NCBI GenBank assembly: GCA_002469805.1
Contig: DKNW01000040.1
Location: 1 to 10,332 of the forward strand
Source: Rhodobiaceae bacterium UBA7378
Lineage (GTDB): Bacteria > Pseudomonadota > Alphaproteobacteria > RS24
Reading direction: 5' to 3'
Length of the DNA stretch: 10,332 nucleotides
Under the pieces are notes generated by a model, which saw nothing but the letters and a program-made list of their open reading frames with translations, ran no database searches and was not told the origin of the DNA. The position numbers and the translations under genes are program-made. Below, one piece after another: positions 1 to 6,615 of this stretch (the stretch's first letter is position 1; the number at the start of each line of letters is the position of its first letter).

Positions 1-350
1 ATTTTATCGCCCATCGCCTCAATGGCACCGGGCGGCGGGCCGATAAACGCCACACCTTCTTTCTCAAGTGCTTCAGCGAACGCCTTGTTTTCGCTCAAAA
101 ATCCATAACCCGGATGCACAGCCTCGGCACCCGTCTGGCGAATGGCGTCGAGTATTTTATCGATAACGAGATAGCTTTCGCTCGCCGGTGCCCCGCCAAT
201 ATGCACCGCCTCATCAGCATCTTTGACATGCTGGGCGCGCGCATCGGCATCGGAATAAACAGCAACGGTTTTAATGCCCATTTCGCGGGCGGTGCGAATA
301 ACGCGGCAGGCAATTTCCCCGCGATTGGCAATGAGTATTTTTTTGAACAT
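1..350 (-). CDS. pccA: Acyl-CoA (propionyl-CoA type) carboxylase alpha subunit, biotin carboxylase N-terminus, partial
   Basis: The N-terminal 116 residues of a biotin carboxylase are visible; the gene runs off the low-coordinate edge. The frame opens with ATG at 350-348 and reads MFKKILIANRGEIACRVIR, the hallmark start of biotin carboxylase domains, then VHPGYGFLSEN (residues 78-88) and FIGPPPGAIEAMGDK (102-116), all typical of the preATP-grasp (Rossmann-like) domain. In this family the subunit uses ATP and bicarbonate to carboxylate biotin, and in PccA-type proteins the biotin carrier domain is at the C-terminus, which cannot be seen here. The start is 9 bp after the stop of the beta subunit gene, so the two are almost certainly co-translated partners. 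The ribosome site is weak (AGG about 8 nt upstream), suggesting coupling to pccB. The pairing favours a propionyl-CoA carboxylase over AccC, but geranyl- or methylcrotonyl-CoA carboxylase cannot be excluded from this fragment. Confidence 0.9.
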   Translation of the reverse strand, partial: MFKKILIANRGEIACRVIRTAREMGIKTVAVYSDADARAQHVKDADEAVHIGGAPASESYLVIDKILDAIRQTGAEAVHPGYGFLSENKAFAEALEKEGVAFIGPPPGAIEAMGDK

Positions 351-359
351 GCGGCGAAC

Positions 360-1892
360 CTATAGCGGGATATTATCGTGTTTTTTCCAGGGATTTTCGA
401 GCTTCTTGCTGCGCAGCAAGGCGAGCGCGCGCGCGACGCGTCGGCGTGTATTATGCGGCTGGATCACCTCGTCAATATACCCGCGTTCGGCAGCCACAAA
501 CGGATTGAGAAACTTTTCCTCATATTCCTTGGTGCGCCGCTCGATCTCTTCATCGTCACCCAGCGCATTGCGGAAAATAATTTCCACCGCGCCCTTGGCA
601 CCCATCACCGCGATCTCGGCTGTGGGCCAGGCATAATTCACATCGCCACGCAGATGTTTTGACGCCATCACATCATACGCACCGCCATAGGCTTTGCGCG
701 TAATCACGGTAATTTTGGGCACGGTGGCCTCAGCATAGGCAAACAAAAGCTTCGCCCCGTGTTTGATAAGACCACCATATTCCTGCGCGGTGCCGGGCAA
801 AAAGCCGGGCACGTCAACAAGCGTGACAATCGGAATGTCGAAACAGTCGCAAAACCGCACAAAGCGCGCCGCCTTGCGGCTGGCATCGCTGTCCAGCACA
901 CCGGCCAGCACCATGGGCTGATTGGCGACAAACCCCACCGTGCGCCCTTCCATGCGGCCAAAACCGACAATGATGTTTTTGGCAAAATCGGGCTGAATTT
1001 CAAAAAAATCGCCCTCATCGACCATTTTCAAAACCAGTTCGCCCATGTCATAGGGCATGTTGGCGTTTTCCGGCACGAGTGTGTCGAGCGACGGCTCAAC
1101 GCGGTCGCGCACATCGAATGTCGGGCGTTCGGGCACGCCGGTGCGATTGCTCAAGGGCAGAAAATCGATCAGGCGACGCAGTTGGGTGAGCGCCTCGACA
1201 TCATTGTCAAACGCGCCATCTGCTACGGAGGAGCGCGTGGTGTGCACTTTTGCGCCGCCCAACTCTTCGGCCGTCACTTCTTCATTGGTCACGGTTTTCA
1301 CGACATCCGGCCCGGTTACGAACATGTAAGAGGTGTTGCGGATCATGAAAACAAAATCGGTAATGGCGGGCGAATACACATCGCCACCCGCACACGGCCC
1401 CATAATCATGGTCATTTGCGGAATAACGCCGGAGGCCAGCGTGTTGCGCTGAAAAACCTCGGCATAACCGCCCAGCGCATCGACCCCTTCTTGAATACGC
1501 GCACCACCCGCATCCAGAATACCGATAATCGGCGTGCCATTGCGTAGCGCCATATCCTGCACTTTGTTGATTTTGCGCGAATGGGCGCGCGACAGCGACC
1601 CGCCAAACACAGTGAAATCTTTGGCGTAAACATAAATCGGGCGGCCGTTTACCGTGCCCCAGCCTGTCACAACACCGTCGCCGGGAATTTTACGCTCTTC
1701 CATGCCGAATTCATGGCAGTCATGTTCGACAAACATGTCGATTTCTTCAAAACTGTCCGGATCCAGAAGCAGGTCGATGCGTTCGCGCGCGGTCAGCTTG
1801 CCGCGTGCATGTTGGGCCTCGATGCGCGCTTCGCCACCGCCCAAACGCGCAACCTTGCGGCGCTCTTCAAGCATGCGATTAATATCGTTCAC
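360..1892 (-). CDS. pccB: Propionyl-CoA carboxylase beta subunit (carboxyltransferase)
   Basis: The 510-residue protein has the length and architecture of PccB: two crotonase-like carboxyltransferase halves. The N-half (about 30-250) carries DAGGARIQEGVDALGGYAEVF-like sequence at 127 onward, forming one oxyanion site; the C-half carries VDVPGFLPGTAQEYGGLIKHG (369-389), AYGGAYDVMASKHL (411-424) and AWPTAEIAVMGAKGAVEI (431-448). It moves the carboxyl group from biotin on the alpha subunit to propionyl-CoA, giving methylmalonyl-CoA for odd-chain fatty acid, branched amino acid or propionate use, in the cytoplasm. The start is GTG at 1892-1890, supported by GGAGG 8 nt upstream; the next in-frame ATG (codon 7) lacks this spacing. 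It follows the ATP12 gene by 30 bp and precedes pccA by 9 bp. Substrate choice (propionyl versus other acyl-CoA) is inferred from overall family resemblance. Confidence 0.94.
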   Translation of the reverse strand: MNDINRMLEERRKVARLGGGEARIEAQHARGKLTARERIDLLLDPDSFEEIDMFVEHDCHEFGMEERKIPGDGVVTGWGTVNGRPIYVYAKDFTVFGGSLSRAHSRKINKVQDMALRNGTPIIGILDAGGARIQEGVDALGGYAEVFQRNTLASGVIPQMTMIMGPCAGGDVYSPAITDFVFMIRNTSYMFVTGPDVVKTVTNEEVTAEELGGAKVHTTRSSVADGAFDNDVEALTQLRRLIDFLPLSNRTGVPERPTFDVRDRVEPSLDTLVPENANMPYDMGELVLKMVDEGDFFEIQPDFAKNIIVGFGRMEGRTVGFVANQPMVLAGVLDSDASRKAARFVRFCDCFDIPIVTLVDVPGFLPGTAQEYGGLIKHGAKLLFAYAEATVPKITVITRKAYGGAYDVMASKHLRGDVNYAWPTAEIAVMGAKGAVEIIFRNALGDDEEIERRTKEYEEKFLNPFVAAERGYIDEVIQPHNTRRRVARALALLRSKKLENPWKKHDNIPL

Positions 1893-1899
1893 AATTCAG

Positions 1900-1907
1900 C
1901 CCTCCCC
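1900..1907 (-). promoter_or_regulatory. Shine-Dalgarno of pccB (supports a GTG start)
   Basis: The minus strand reads GGGGAGGG here, with the GGAGG core ending 8 nt before the GTG at 1892-1890. It is one of the stronger ribosome sites of the run and fixes the non-ATG start. It lies immediately 3' of a 7-bp hairpin (1910-1933). Confidence 0.75.
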
Positions 1908-1909
1908 TT

Positions 1910-1933
1910 TTAAGCCGTCATCTTAAGGCTTAA
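1910..1933 (-). repeat. Inverted repeat spanning the ATP12 stop codon, upstream of the pccB ribosome site
   Basis: On the minus strand TTAAGCC (1933-1927) and GGCTTAA (1916-1910) form a perfect 7-bp stem with a 10-nt loop. The loop contains the ATP12 stop codon (1925-1923) and the 3' arm ends 2 nt before the GGGGAGGG of pccB. The next bases are AAGGGG, not a T run, so it does not look like an intrinsic terminator on either strand. It could stabilise mRNA ends or modulate pccB translation; only the base pairing itself is seen. Confidence 0.5.
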
Positions 1934-2618
1934 GTGCTGAAAAATATCCGCTTAACGTTTGAATATCCAGCGCAATTTGCTCAAGGCGTGCCATAGCTTC
2001 GGCGTCTGCGCCCCATTCGTCAATCTGAAACAGCGCATCAAGATTGGAAAGTGCATGCGCGCGAGCCGGCGAAATTTCTTCGGCTTCCAACGCCAAAGTT
2101 AATATCGCAGAACCGAACAATGCGGCGCCATGCGCCAGCCCCGCCACCCGAAACACATCGCTGCCCACAATCTCGCGTAATCGCGTTTCATTTTCCGCCG
2201 GCTGTTCAACCGGCAGCACCCCGCTCGTTACATTAAAGGCAAGGTCGAAATGCGTGCGTACCCAGTCAAGCAACGGCGACCAGTTTTCGTGTTGATGCGC
2301 CACAAGACGCTGAGGCGCGTCAGCGCGATATAACAACATGTCCGAACTGCTATAAGCCATAAAGCTTTCAATCGTTGCATCCAGCGCATCAGCAACGCGG
2401 TCTATCGCAGTCGCGCTCAACCGCATGAGCGGCATGGACTGCGGCAGAACTTCGTCGCCTTGCGCATCCCACTCTTCAGCTAGCGCCTCGGCTAATGCCA
2501 GTGTCGGCAGAGCCAGGTCGCGCTTAGCCGGTGTTTTCAGCCGGTGCGTATCAAGGGAAACAAAATATCCAGTGTCCGCCTGCTGTGTGGAAACAGACGT
2601 ATAAAAACGCTTAACCAT
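1923..2618 (-). CDS. ATP12-family F1-ATPase assembly chaperone
   Basis: The 231-residue protein matches the ATP12 family across its length: KRFY near the N-terminus (3-6), LDTHRLKTP (22-30), EEWDAQG (49-55), MPLMRLSATAIDRV (62-75), DMLLYRA (93-99) and a late QIDEWGADAEA (198-208). In mitochondria ATP12 binds the F1 alpha subunit during assembly; bacterial members in Alphaproteobacteria are presumed to do the same in the cytoplasm. No signal peptide or membrane segment is present. The ATG at 2618-2616 overlaps the end of the HAD gene by 8 bp, and no strong Shine-Dalgarno precedes it, so translation probably depends on ribosomes finishing the upstream gene. The family is a good lineage marker. 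The assembly role is family knowledge, not visible in the sequence. Confidence 0.9.
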   Translation of the reverse strand: MVKRFYTSVSTQQADTGYFVSLDTHRLKTPAKRDLALPTLALAEALAEEWDAQGDEVLPQSMPLMRLSATAIDRVADALDATIESFMAYSSSDMLLYRADAPQRLVAHQHENWSPLLDWVRTHFDLAFNVTSGVLPVEQPAENETRLREIVGSDVFRVAGLAHGAALFGSAILTLALEAEEISPARAHALSNLDALFQIDEWGADAEAMARLEQIALDIQTLSGYFSALKP

Positions 2619-3279
2619 CCACGCTTAGGCTTTCCAACAATTGCGCGAGTTGGTCGGGATGTTCGGCAATTGCATCTGCGCCGGCCTCGACAATTTCTTC
2701 AACACTCTGATATCCCCAACCGACGCCAATCGCGAACACGCCAGCGGCCTTTGCCATCAACATATCGAAACTCGTATCGCCGATCATAATCGTCTGCGCC
2801 GCGCTGACATCACACGCGGCCATAGCGTCGAGCAATAAGTCCGGGGCGGGTTTACCTGGCCCGTCATCGGCGCTTTTGAGGGTCGAGAAATATGACCGGA
2901 TATCATAAGCATCGACGACACGGTTCAACCCGCGCCGCGATTTCATGGTGACGATGCCGAGCCGGGTTTGCGCTTCTTGGCCCAGTTTCTCGATAATCGC
3001 CTTCATGCCGTCAAACAAAACCTGCCCTCGATCGCTTTGTTGCGACATGCGAATATGCGCTGCGCGGTAAAGCGTTAGGATTTCATCAATCTGGTCGTCA
3101 TCCGCCGCGGGCGCATGGCGGCGCATCGCAACTTCAATAGGCAGTCCAACGGCTGACAGTATATCGGGACGCGCGGGCACCGGAACGCCGACAATCTCAA
3201 AGGCTTCCGTCGTGGCAGAGACAATCGTCTGCTGACTATCTACCAGCGTGCCATCGCAGTCAAAAACAACCAACCGCAT
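2611..3279 (-). CDS. HAD-superfamily hydrolase, phosphoglycolate phosphatase-like
   Basis: This 222-residue protein is a subfamily IA HAD phosphatase. The nucleophile motif is DCDGT at residues 7-11 (Asp7 nucleophile, Asp9 acid/base), motif II is Thr111 in GIVTMKS, motif III Lys143 in GKPAPD, and motif IV GDTSFD at 167-172 for magnesium. Residues 14-85 form the helical cap. The family hydrolyses small phosphate esters; phosphoglycolate or nucleotide monophosphate is likely, but the substrate cannot be read from sequence. The start is set at ATG 3279-3277 rather than the GTG three bases earlier, because AGGAGG at 3289-3284 sits 4 nt from the ATG and only 1 nt from the GTG, and family proteins begin directly with the hydrophobic strand before the DxD motif. 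It overlaps rluC by 1 bp (TGATG arrangement) and overlaps the ATP12 gene by 8 bp. Confidence 0.88.
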   Translation of the reverse strand: MRLVVFDCDGTLVDSQQTIVSATTEAFEIVGVPVPARPDILSAVGLPIEVAMRRHAPAADDDQIDEILTLYRAAHIRMSQQSDRGQVLFDGMKAIIEKLGQEAQTRLGIVTMKSRRGLNRVVDAYDIRSYFSTLKSADDGPGKPAPDLLLDAMAACDVSAAQTIMIGDTSFDMLMAKAAGVFAIGVGWGYQSVEEIVEAGADAIAEHPDQLAQLLESLSVDG

Positions 3280-4277
3280 CACGCCTCCTCTGCAAATGCT
3301 GATAACCCATCTTCAAGATCAAAACCTAAAACGTCCCATGTGTCAGCCATGTGATCGCGCAAAGGGGCTAGCGCGGAAAACATACCCCCAGCAGGATGTG
3401 GCATTTTAATCGATCGGGCGTGCAAATGAAGTTTTTTCGGCAATAATCCGCCGTGATCGGCGTTTTCTGCATCGCTACGATACTTACCATCGCCCACGAG
3501 CGGGTGACCCATCGCCGTAGCGTGCGCGCGTATCTGATGGGTGCGGCCTGTCCTAGGCCGAAAGGCAACCCAAGCAAAGCGCTGCCCTACCCGTGCAACC
3601 TCAGCAAAATCTGTAATGGCGCGCATGCCATCGGGGTCCCCGTGCTCAACCGGGAAAACGCGTTCGCCGCCATCAGCCGCGGCGCGCTTTGCGAGCGGGG
3701 CTGTTATCGTGCCATGCGACGGACGCGGCACGCCATAAACCAGTGCCCAGTAAATTTTCTCAACCTCTTGGTCAGCAAATTGGCGAGTGAGAAATTGTGC
3801 CGCCTTGCGGTTGCGCGCCAATACAAGCAGCCCCGACGTATCGCGATCAAGCCGGTGAACAAGACGCGGCGTTTCAGGCGCGCCAAATGTCAGTTCTGGT
3901 AAGGCACCATCGACATGCTGATTGGTTTTGCTGCCGCCTTGAACCGCCAAACCCGAAGGTTTGTTGATAATTAGAAGGTCGTGGTCGCGGTGGATAACGG
4001 CATTGCGCAAACCTTCGACCAGCGATTGTGATACCTGGACCGACACCGGCGCGGGGGATTTACCATCGCGGGGCACTTCAGGCGGTATGCGCACCTGCTG
4101 GCCGGTTTTTAGCCGATCACTCGCCTTTGCCCGCGCACCATCCAAACGGATGCGACCCTGACGCAATAGCTTTTCCAACCGGCCATGGGTTAGTCCAGCG
4201 AAGTATTTGCGGAACCAGCGATCGAGCCGCACACCGTCATCATCTGCTTTAACGGTTCGGTGCTGCACACTGCTCAT
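3279..4277 (-). CDS. rluC: 23S rRNA pseudouridine synthase, RluC/RluD family
   Basis: The 332-residue protein has an N-terminal S4 RNA-binding domain (about 13-70: GVRLDRWFRKYF, then HGRLEKLLRQGRIRLDG) and a pseudouridine synthase catalytic domain (about 90-310). The signature HRLDRDTSGLLVLARN starts at 141, making Asp144 the catalytic aspartate; RTGRTHQIRAH and PLVGDGKY follow, and KKLHLHA near the C-terminus completes the family pattern. It isomerises uridines in 23S rRNA. RluC (positions 955/2504/2580 in E. coli numbering) is the best guess from length and neighbourhood, but RluD-type specificity cannot be excluded. The ATG overlaps the crcB stop in an ATGA arrangement (4 bp), and the gene ends 1 bp into the HAD start codon, so translation is coupled at both ends. 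Confidence 0.9.
   Translation of the reverse strand: MSSVQHRTVKADDDGVRLDRWFRKYFAGLTHGRLEKLLRQGRIRLDGARAKASDRLKTGQQVRIPPEVPRDGKSPAPVSVQVSQSLVEGLRNAVIHRDHDLLIINKPSGLAVQGGSKTNQHVDGALPELTFGAPETPRLVHRLDRDTSGLLVLARNRKAAQFLTRQFADQEVEKIYWALVYGVPRPSHGTITAPLAKRAAADGGERVFPVEHGDPDGMRAITDFAEVARVGQRFAWVAFRPRTGRTHQIRAHATAMGHPLVGDGKYRSDAENADHGGLLPKKLHLHARSIKMPHPAGGMFSALAPLRDHMADTWDVLGFDLEDGLSAFAEEA
3284..3289 (-). promoter_or_regulatory. Shine-Dalgarno of the HAD gene (decides the start)
   Basis: A perfect AGGAGG lies inside the last codons of rluC. Its spacing is 4 nt to ATG (3279-3277) and 1 nt to the competing GTG (3282-3280), so the ATG is favoured. The rluC stop TGA (3281-3279) overlaps this ATG by one base. 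Confidence 0.7.
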
Positions 4278-4666
4278 GACACGAATGCCCGCACAAAATA
4301 ATATCCAGCGGCAAAGGCCAGCACCCCGCCAATGACCGATCCGCCGGCATAAAACGCGCCAAGCAACACATCACGCCGTTCCAATAATTGAAACAATTCC
4401 AGAGAAAAAGCCGAGAAAGTTGTAAACCCACCAAGCACGCCAACACCCAAAACAAGACGTAGCGTTTCGCTAGTTTCCGGGGGTAAACGCCAAAGCCAGC
4501 CCATCAGCAGACCCATTAAAAGACAACCCATCAGATTGACCCCAAATGTTGCCCACGGAAACCCGCTATTGGTGGTTGAGCGTAAAAGTACAGACACGAT
4601 AAAGCGGCTCACGGCACCTGCCGCGCCGCCCATCGCAACCAGAATAATTTGATGCGTTATCGCCAT
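4274..4666 (-). CDS. crcB: CrcB/Fluc fluoride channel
   Basis: The 130-residue protein is almost entirely hydrophobic with four predicted membrane helices (about 5-27, 37-59, 68-92, 102-126). The Fluc motifs are present: GGAAGAVSRF (13-22), FGVNLMGC (41-48, with the conserved Asn44) and GGFTTFSAF (79-87), containing the pore-lining phenylalanines and the central sodium-site threonines. Members form antiparallel dimers in the inner membrane and export fluoride. Being a single gene it should act as a homodimer, unless a second copy exists elsewhere. The ATG at 4666-4664 has AGGAA 6 nt upstream, overlapping the htrA stop codon; the gap to htrA is 9 bp. I see no fluoride riboswitch in front of it, as expected for an internal operon gene. 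Confidence 0.94.
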   Translation of the reverse strand: MAITHQIILVAMGGAAGAVSRFIVSVLLRSTTNSGFPWATFGVNLMGCLLMGLLMGWLWRLPPETSETLRLVLGVGVLGGFTTFSAFSLELFQLLERRDVLLGAFYAGGSVIGGVLAFAAGYYFVRAFVS

Positions 4667-4675
4667 TTTTGATTC

Positions 4676-6154
4676 CTAACGCCGCAACGTAACACGCAGG
4701 CGGCGATTACCGCGTTCAATTTCGAGTGCTAATTTTGCCGAGTTTGCACGCGCCAGTCGCTGTAAATCCTGCACGCGTTGTACCTCCTCGCCATTGACTG
4801 CTAGCACAATATCACCAATCCGAAATCCCGCGCGCCGAGCCTGACTGCCGACCGCAACGTCGAGCACAATGACGCCTTTTTTCGTCGGCCCAAGCCCACG
4901 CTCTTCGGACAGAGCCGGATTGATGTTCGCAACTTGCAAACCAGCAAAATGGCTATCACCACCGATACGCTGTATATTGCGCGACGGTACTTCGGGCGCA
5001 GCGACCAGCGCAACGCCGACAATAATTTCGGCTGTATCACGATAGGCACCAAGTTCCACCTGCCCACCAATTTCAAGCGTCCCGATTCGGAAGCGTACAT
5101 CAGCAGGTGAAAAAACATCGCGCCCATTTACTTTTTGTATCACGTCACCGTTTTTGAATCCGGCCTGCCTGAGCGGGCTAACCTCGTGCAAATCGACAAT
5201 AACTGCACCACCGGCCCGACCCAAACCAAACGCCTCGGCAATATCCGAGCCAACATCTTGGAACTGAGCTCCCAGCCATGGTCGCTTGACTTCGCTGTCG
5301 GTTTTTGCGGCGCGTATCACACGCCCGACCATATTGGCAGGAATGGCAAAGCCAATACCAACAGAACCTCCCGATTTTGAAAAAATTGCCGTGTTCACTC
5401 CCAGCAGGCGCCCGTCAAGCGTGACAAGCGCGCCGCCGGAATTACCCGGATTAATAGCCGCATCGGTTTGAATGAAAGACTGGTAATCCGACACACCTAT
5501 CTGACTACGCGCCAATGCGGACACAATGCCATTTGTCACGGTTTGTCCAACGCCAAAGGGATTACCCACCGCCAATACAAGATCGCCTACGCGGATGTCA
5601 TCACTATCACGCAATTCCAGGGCCGGCAGCGCATCAGGCGGGTTTTGCAGTTTTAACACAGCGAGGTCCGTGCGCGCATCATCAAGCACAAGGTTGGCCT
5701 TGAACTCACGTCGATCCGCCAAAACGACCGTCAGCTCCTGCGCGCCATCGATTACGTGGTGATTAGTCACGATCAGGCCATCTGAATCGACAATTACGCC
5801 TGACCCAAGCGATTGCTGGGTACGCTGGCGTGGAGCGACAAAATTATCGCCAAAGAATTGCTGGAAAAACGGGTCATCAAACAAACCACGTCGGCGCTGA
5901 ACAATACGACGCGCATAGACATTGACGACACTAGGTACAACTTGCGCAACCACAGGCGCGAATGACAGTTGCACCTGCGCGGCACTATCGGGCACAACGC
6001 GCATATTTTGCCCGCTCTCTTCCCTTTGAGCACCTTGCAGGCCTTGAGCATCAGCACTTAGTGGTGTGACAACCAGCATCACGATAATAAAAAAAACAAA
6101 AAGACACGGAAACGAAATCCCGTGTCTCTCTTCAATACCCAAATTCATGTGCAT
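4676..6154 (-). CDS. degP: Do/DegP-family periplasmic serine endoprotease (HtrA)
   Basis: The 492-residue protein has an N-terminal hydrophobic segment (13-32, CLFVFFIIVMLVV core) with a plausible signal peptidase site after ADA at 34-36, a trypsin-like domain (about 60-285) and two PDZ domains (about 292-380 and 400-490). The triad is His133 in TNHHVI, Asp163 in RTDLAVL and Ser239 in NPGNSGGAL. It should degrade or chaperone misfolded envelope proteins in the periplasm. The gene starts 5 bp after the rplQ stop and has no recognisable Shine-Dalgarno; ATG at 6154 or 6148 are the only starts that retain the whole signal peptide. Unusually, codons 10-22 coincide with a strong intrinsic terminator (6127-6089), whose U tract encodes the Phe-rich signal core. 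A start after the terminator (Met26 or Met51) would lose the signal sequence. Family call is secure; the exact start is not. DegQ or MucD would be equally valid names. Confidence 0.9.
   Translation of the reverse strand: MHMNLGIEERHGISFPCLFVFFIIVMLVVTPLSADAQGLQGAQREESGQNMRVVPDSAAQVQLSFAPVVAQVVPSVVNVYARRIVQRRRGLFDDPFFQQFFGDNFVAPRQRTQQSLGSGVIVDSDGLIVTNHHVIDGAQELTVVLADRREFKANLVLDDARTDLAVLKLQNPPDALPALELRDSDDIRVGDLVLAVGNPFGVGQTVTNGIVSALARSQIGVSDYQSFIQTDAAINPGNSGGALVTLDGRLLGVNTAIFSKSGGSVGIGFAIPANMVGRVIRAAKTDSEVKRPWLGAQFQDVGSDIAEAFGLGRAGGAVIVDLHEVSPLRQAGFKNGDVIQKVNGRDVFSPADVRFRIGTLEIGGQVELGAYRDTAEIIVGVALVAAPEVPSRNIQRIGGDSHFAGLQVANINPALSEERGLGPTKKGVIVLDVAVGSQARRAGFRIGDIVLAVNGEEVQRVQDLQRLARANSAKLALEIERGNRRLRVTLRR
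6089..6127 (-). terminator. Rho-independent terminator after rplQ, inside the 5' end of the htrA frame
   Basis: On the minus strand AGACACGGGA (6127-6118) pairs with TTCCGTGTCT (6111-6102): a 10-bp stem with one G-U pair and a 6-nt loop (TTTCGT). It is followed directly by TTTTGTTTTTTTT (6101-6089). Only the minus orientation has the T run. This is where the end of the ribosomal protein/rpoA operon is expected, 33 nt after the rplQ stop. The same bases are codons 10-22 of the htrA reading frame. Confidence 0.8.
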
Positions 6155-6159
6155 GGAAT

Positions 6160-6582
6160 TTAAGCGGAGGCTTCGGCGTCCTCATCCACCAGCACAGGGC
6201 CCGAATCTTGCCCACGTGCTTCTGGATCCCGATCGACAAATTCGATAACGGCCATAGGCGCACTGTCGCCATAGCGGAAGCCAGCCTTCAAAACCCGTGT
6301 GTAGCCACCATCGCGTTCGGCATAGCGCGGACCGAGAGTTTCAAAAAGTTTGGCAGCCCACTGCTCTTCTGGCAATTGTGCAGAAGCTCGACGCCGCGCG
6401 CTCAGATCGCCTTTTTTGCCAAGAGTCACCAGCTTTTCGACGAATGGGCGTAATTCCTTGGCTTTGGGCAAGGTCGTAATAATTTGTTCGTGCTTAATAA
6501 GCGCGGCCGCCATATTGCCAAGCATGGCTTTCCGGTGGCTGCTGGTCTTATTCAGCTTACGTCCTGATTTTCCGTGGCGCAT
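6160..6582 (-). CDS. rplQ: 50S ribosomal protein L17
   Basis: The protein is 140 residues, normal for alphaproteobacterial L17. It begins MRHGKSGRKLNKTSSHRKAM, the family signature, followed by LIKHEQIITTLPKAKELRP (28-46) and a TRVLKAGFRYGDSAPMAVIEFVD segment near 95-117. The last 20 residues are an acidic, poorly conserved tail ending DEDAEASA. L17 is an early-assembling 50S protein near the exit tunnel. The ATG at 6582-6580 has GAAGGAG 6 nt upstream. It follows rpoA by 33 bp, the usual last position of the alpha operon, and a terminator begins 33 nt after its stop. Confidence 0.97.
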   Translation of the reverse strand: MRHGKSGRKLNKTSSHRKAMLGNMAAALIKHEQIITTLPKAKELRPFVEKLVTLGKKGDLSARRRASAQLPEEQWAAKLFETLGPRYAERDGGYTRVLKAGFRYGDSAPMAVIEFVDRDPEARGQDSGPVLVDEDAEASA

Positions 6583-6598
6583 AGCCCACTCCTTCGTG

Positions 6599-6613
6599 AT
6601 CCGCTGGGCGGAT
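6599..6613 (-). repeat. Short intercistronic hairpin between rpoA and rplQ
   Basis: ATCCGC and GCGGAT are a perfect 6-bp inverted repeat around a 3-nt loop, lying between the rpoA stop (6618-6616) and the rplQ ribosome site (6595-6589). No T run follows, so it is not a terminator. Function is unknown; it may be fortuitous. Confidence 0.35.
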
Positions 6614-6615
6614 GA

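Noticed and set aside
759..1547. 262-residue open frame on the plus strand opposite pccB
   Set aside because: It is a codon-register shadow of pccB: low-complexity His/Arg/Ala-rich translation, no recognisable domain, no ribosome site, and PccB is unambiguous on the other strand.
3453..3902. 149-residue plus-strand open frame opposite rluC
   Set aside because: It lies wholly within the well-supported rluC gene and shows no domain or ribosome site.
6599..6613. rpoA-rplQ hairpin as a terminator
   Set aside because: Only 6 bp, no T tract, and rplQ follows with its own ribosome site in the usual operon order.
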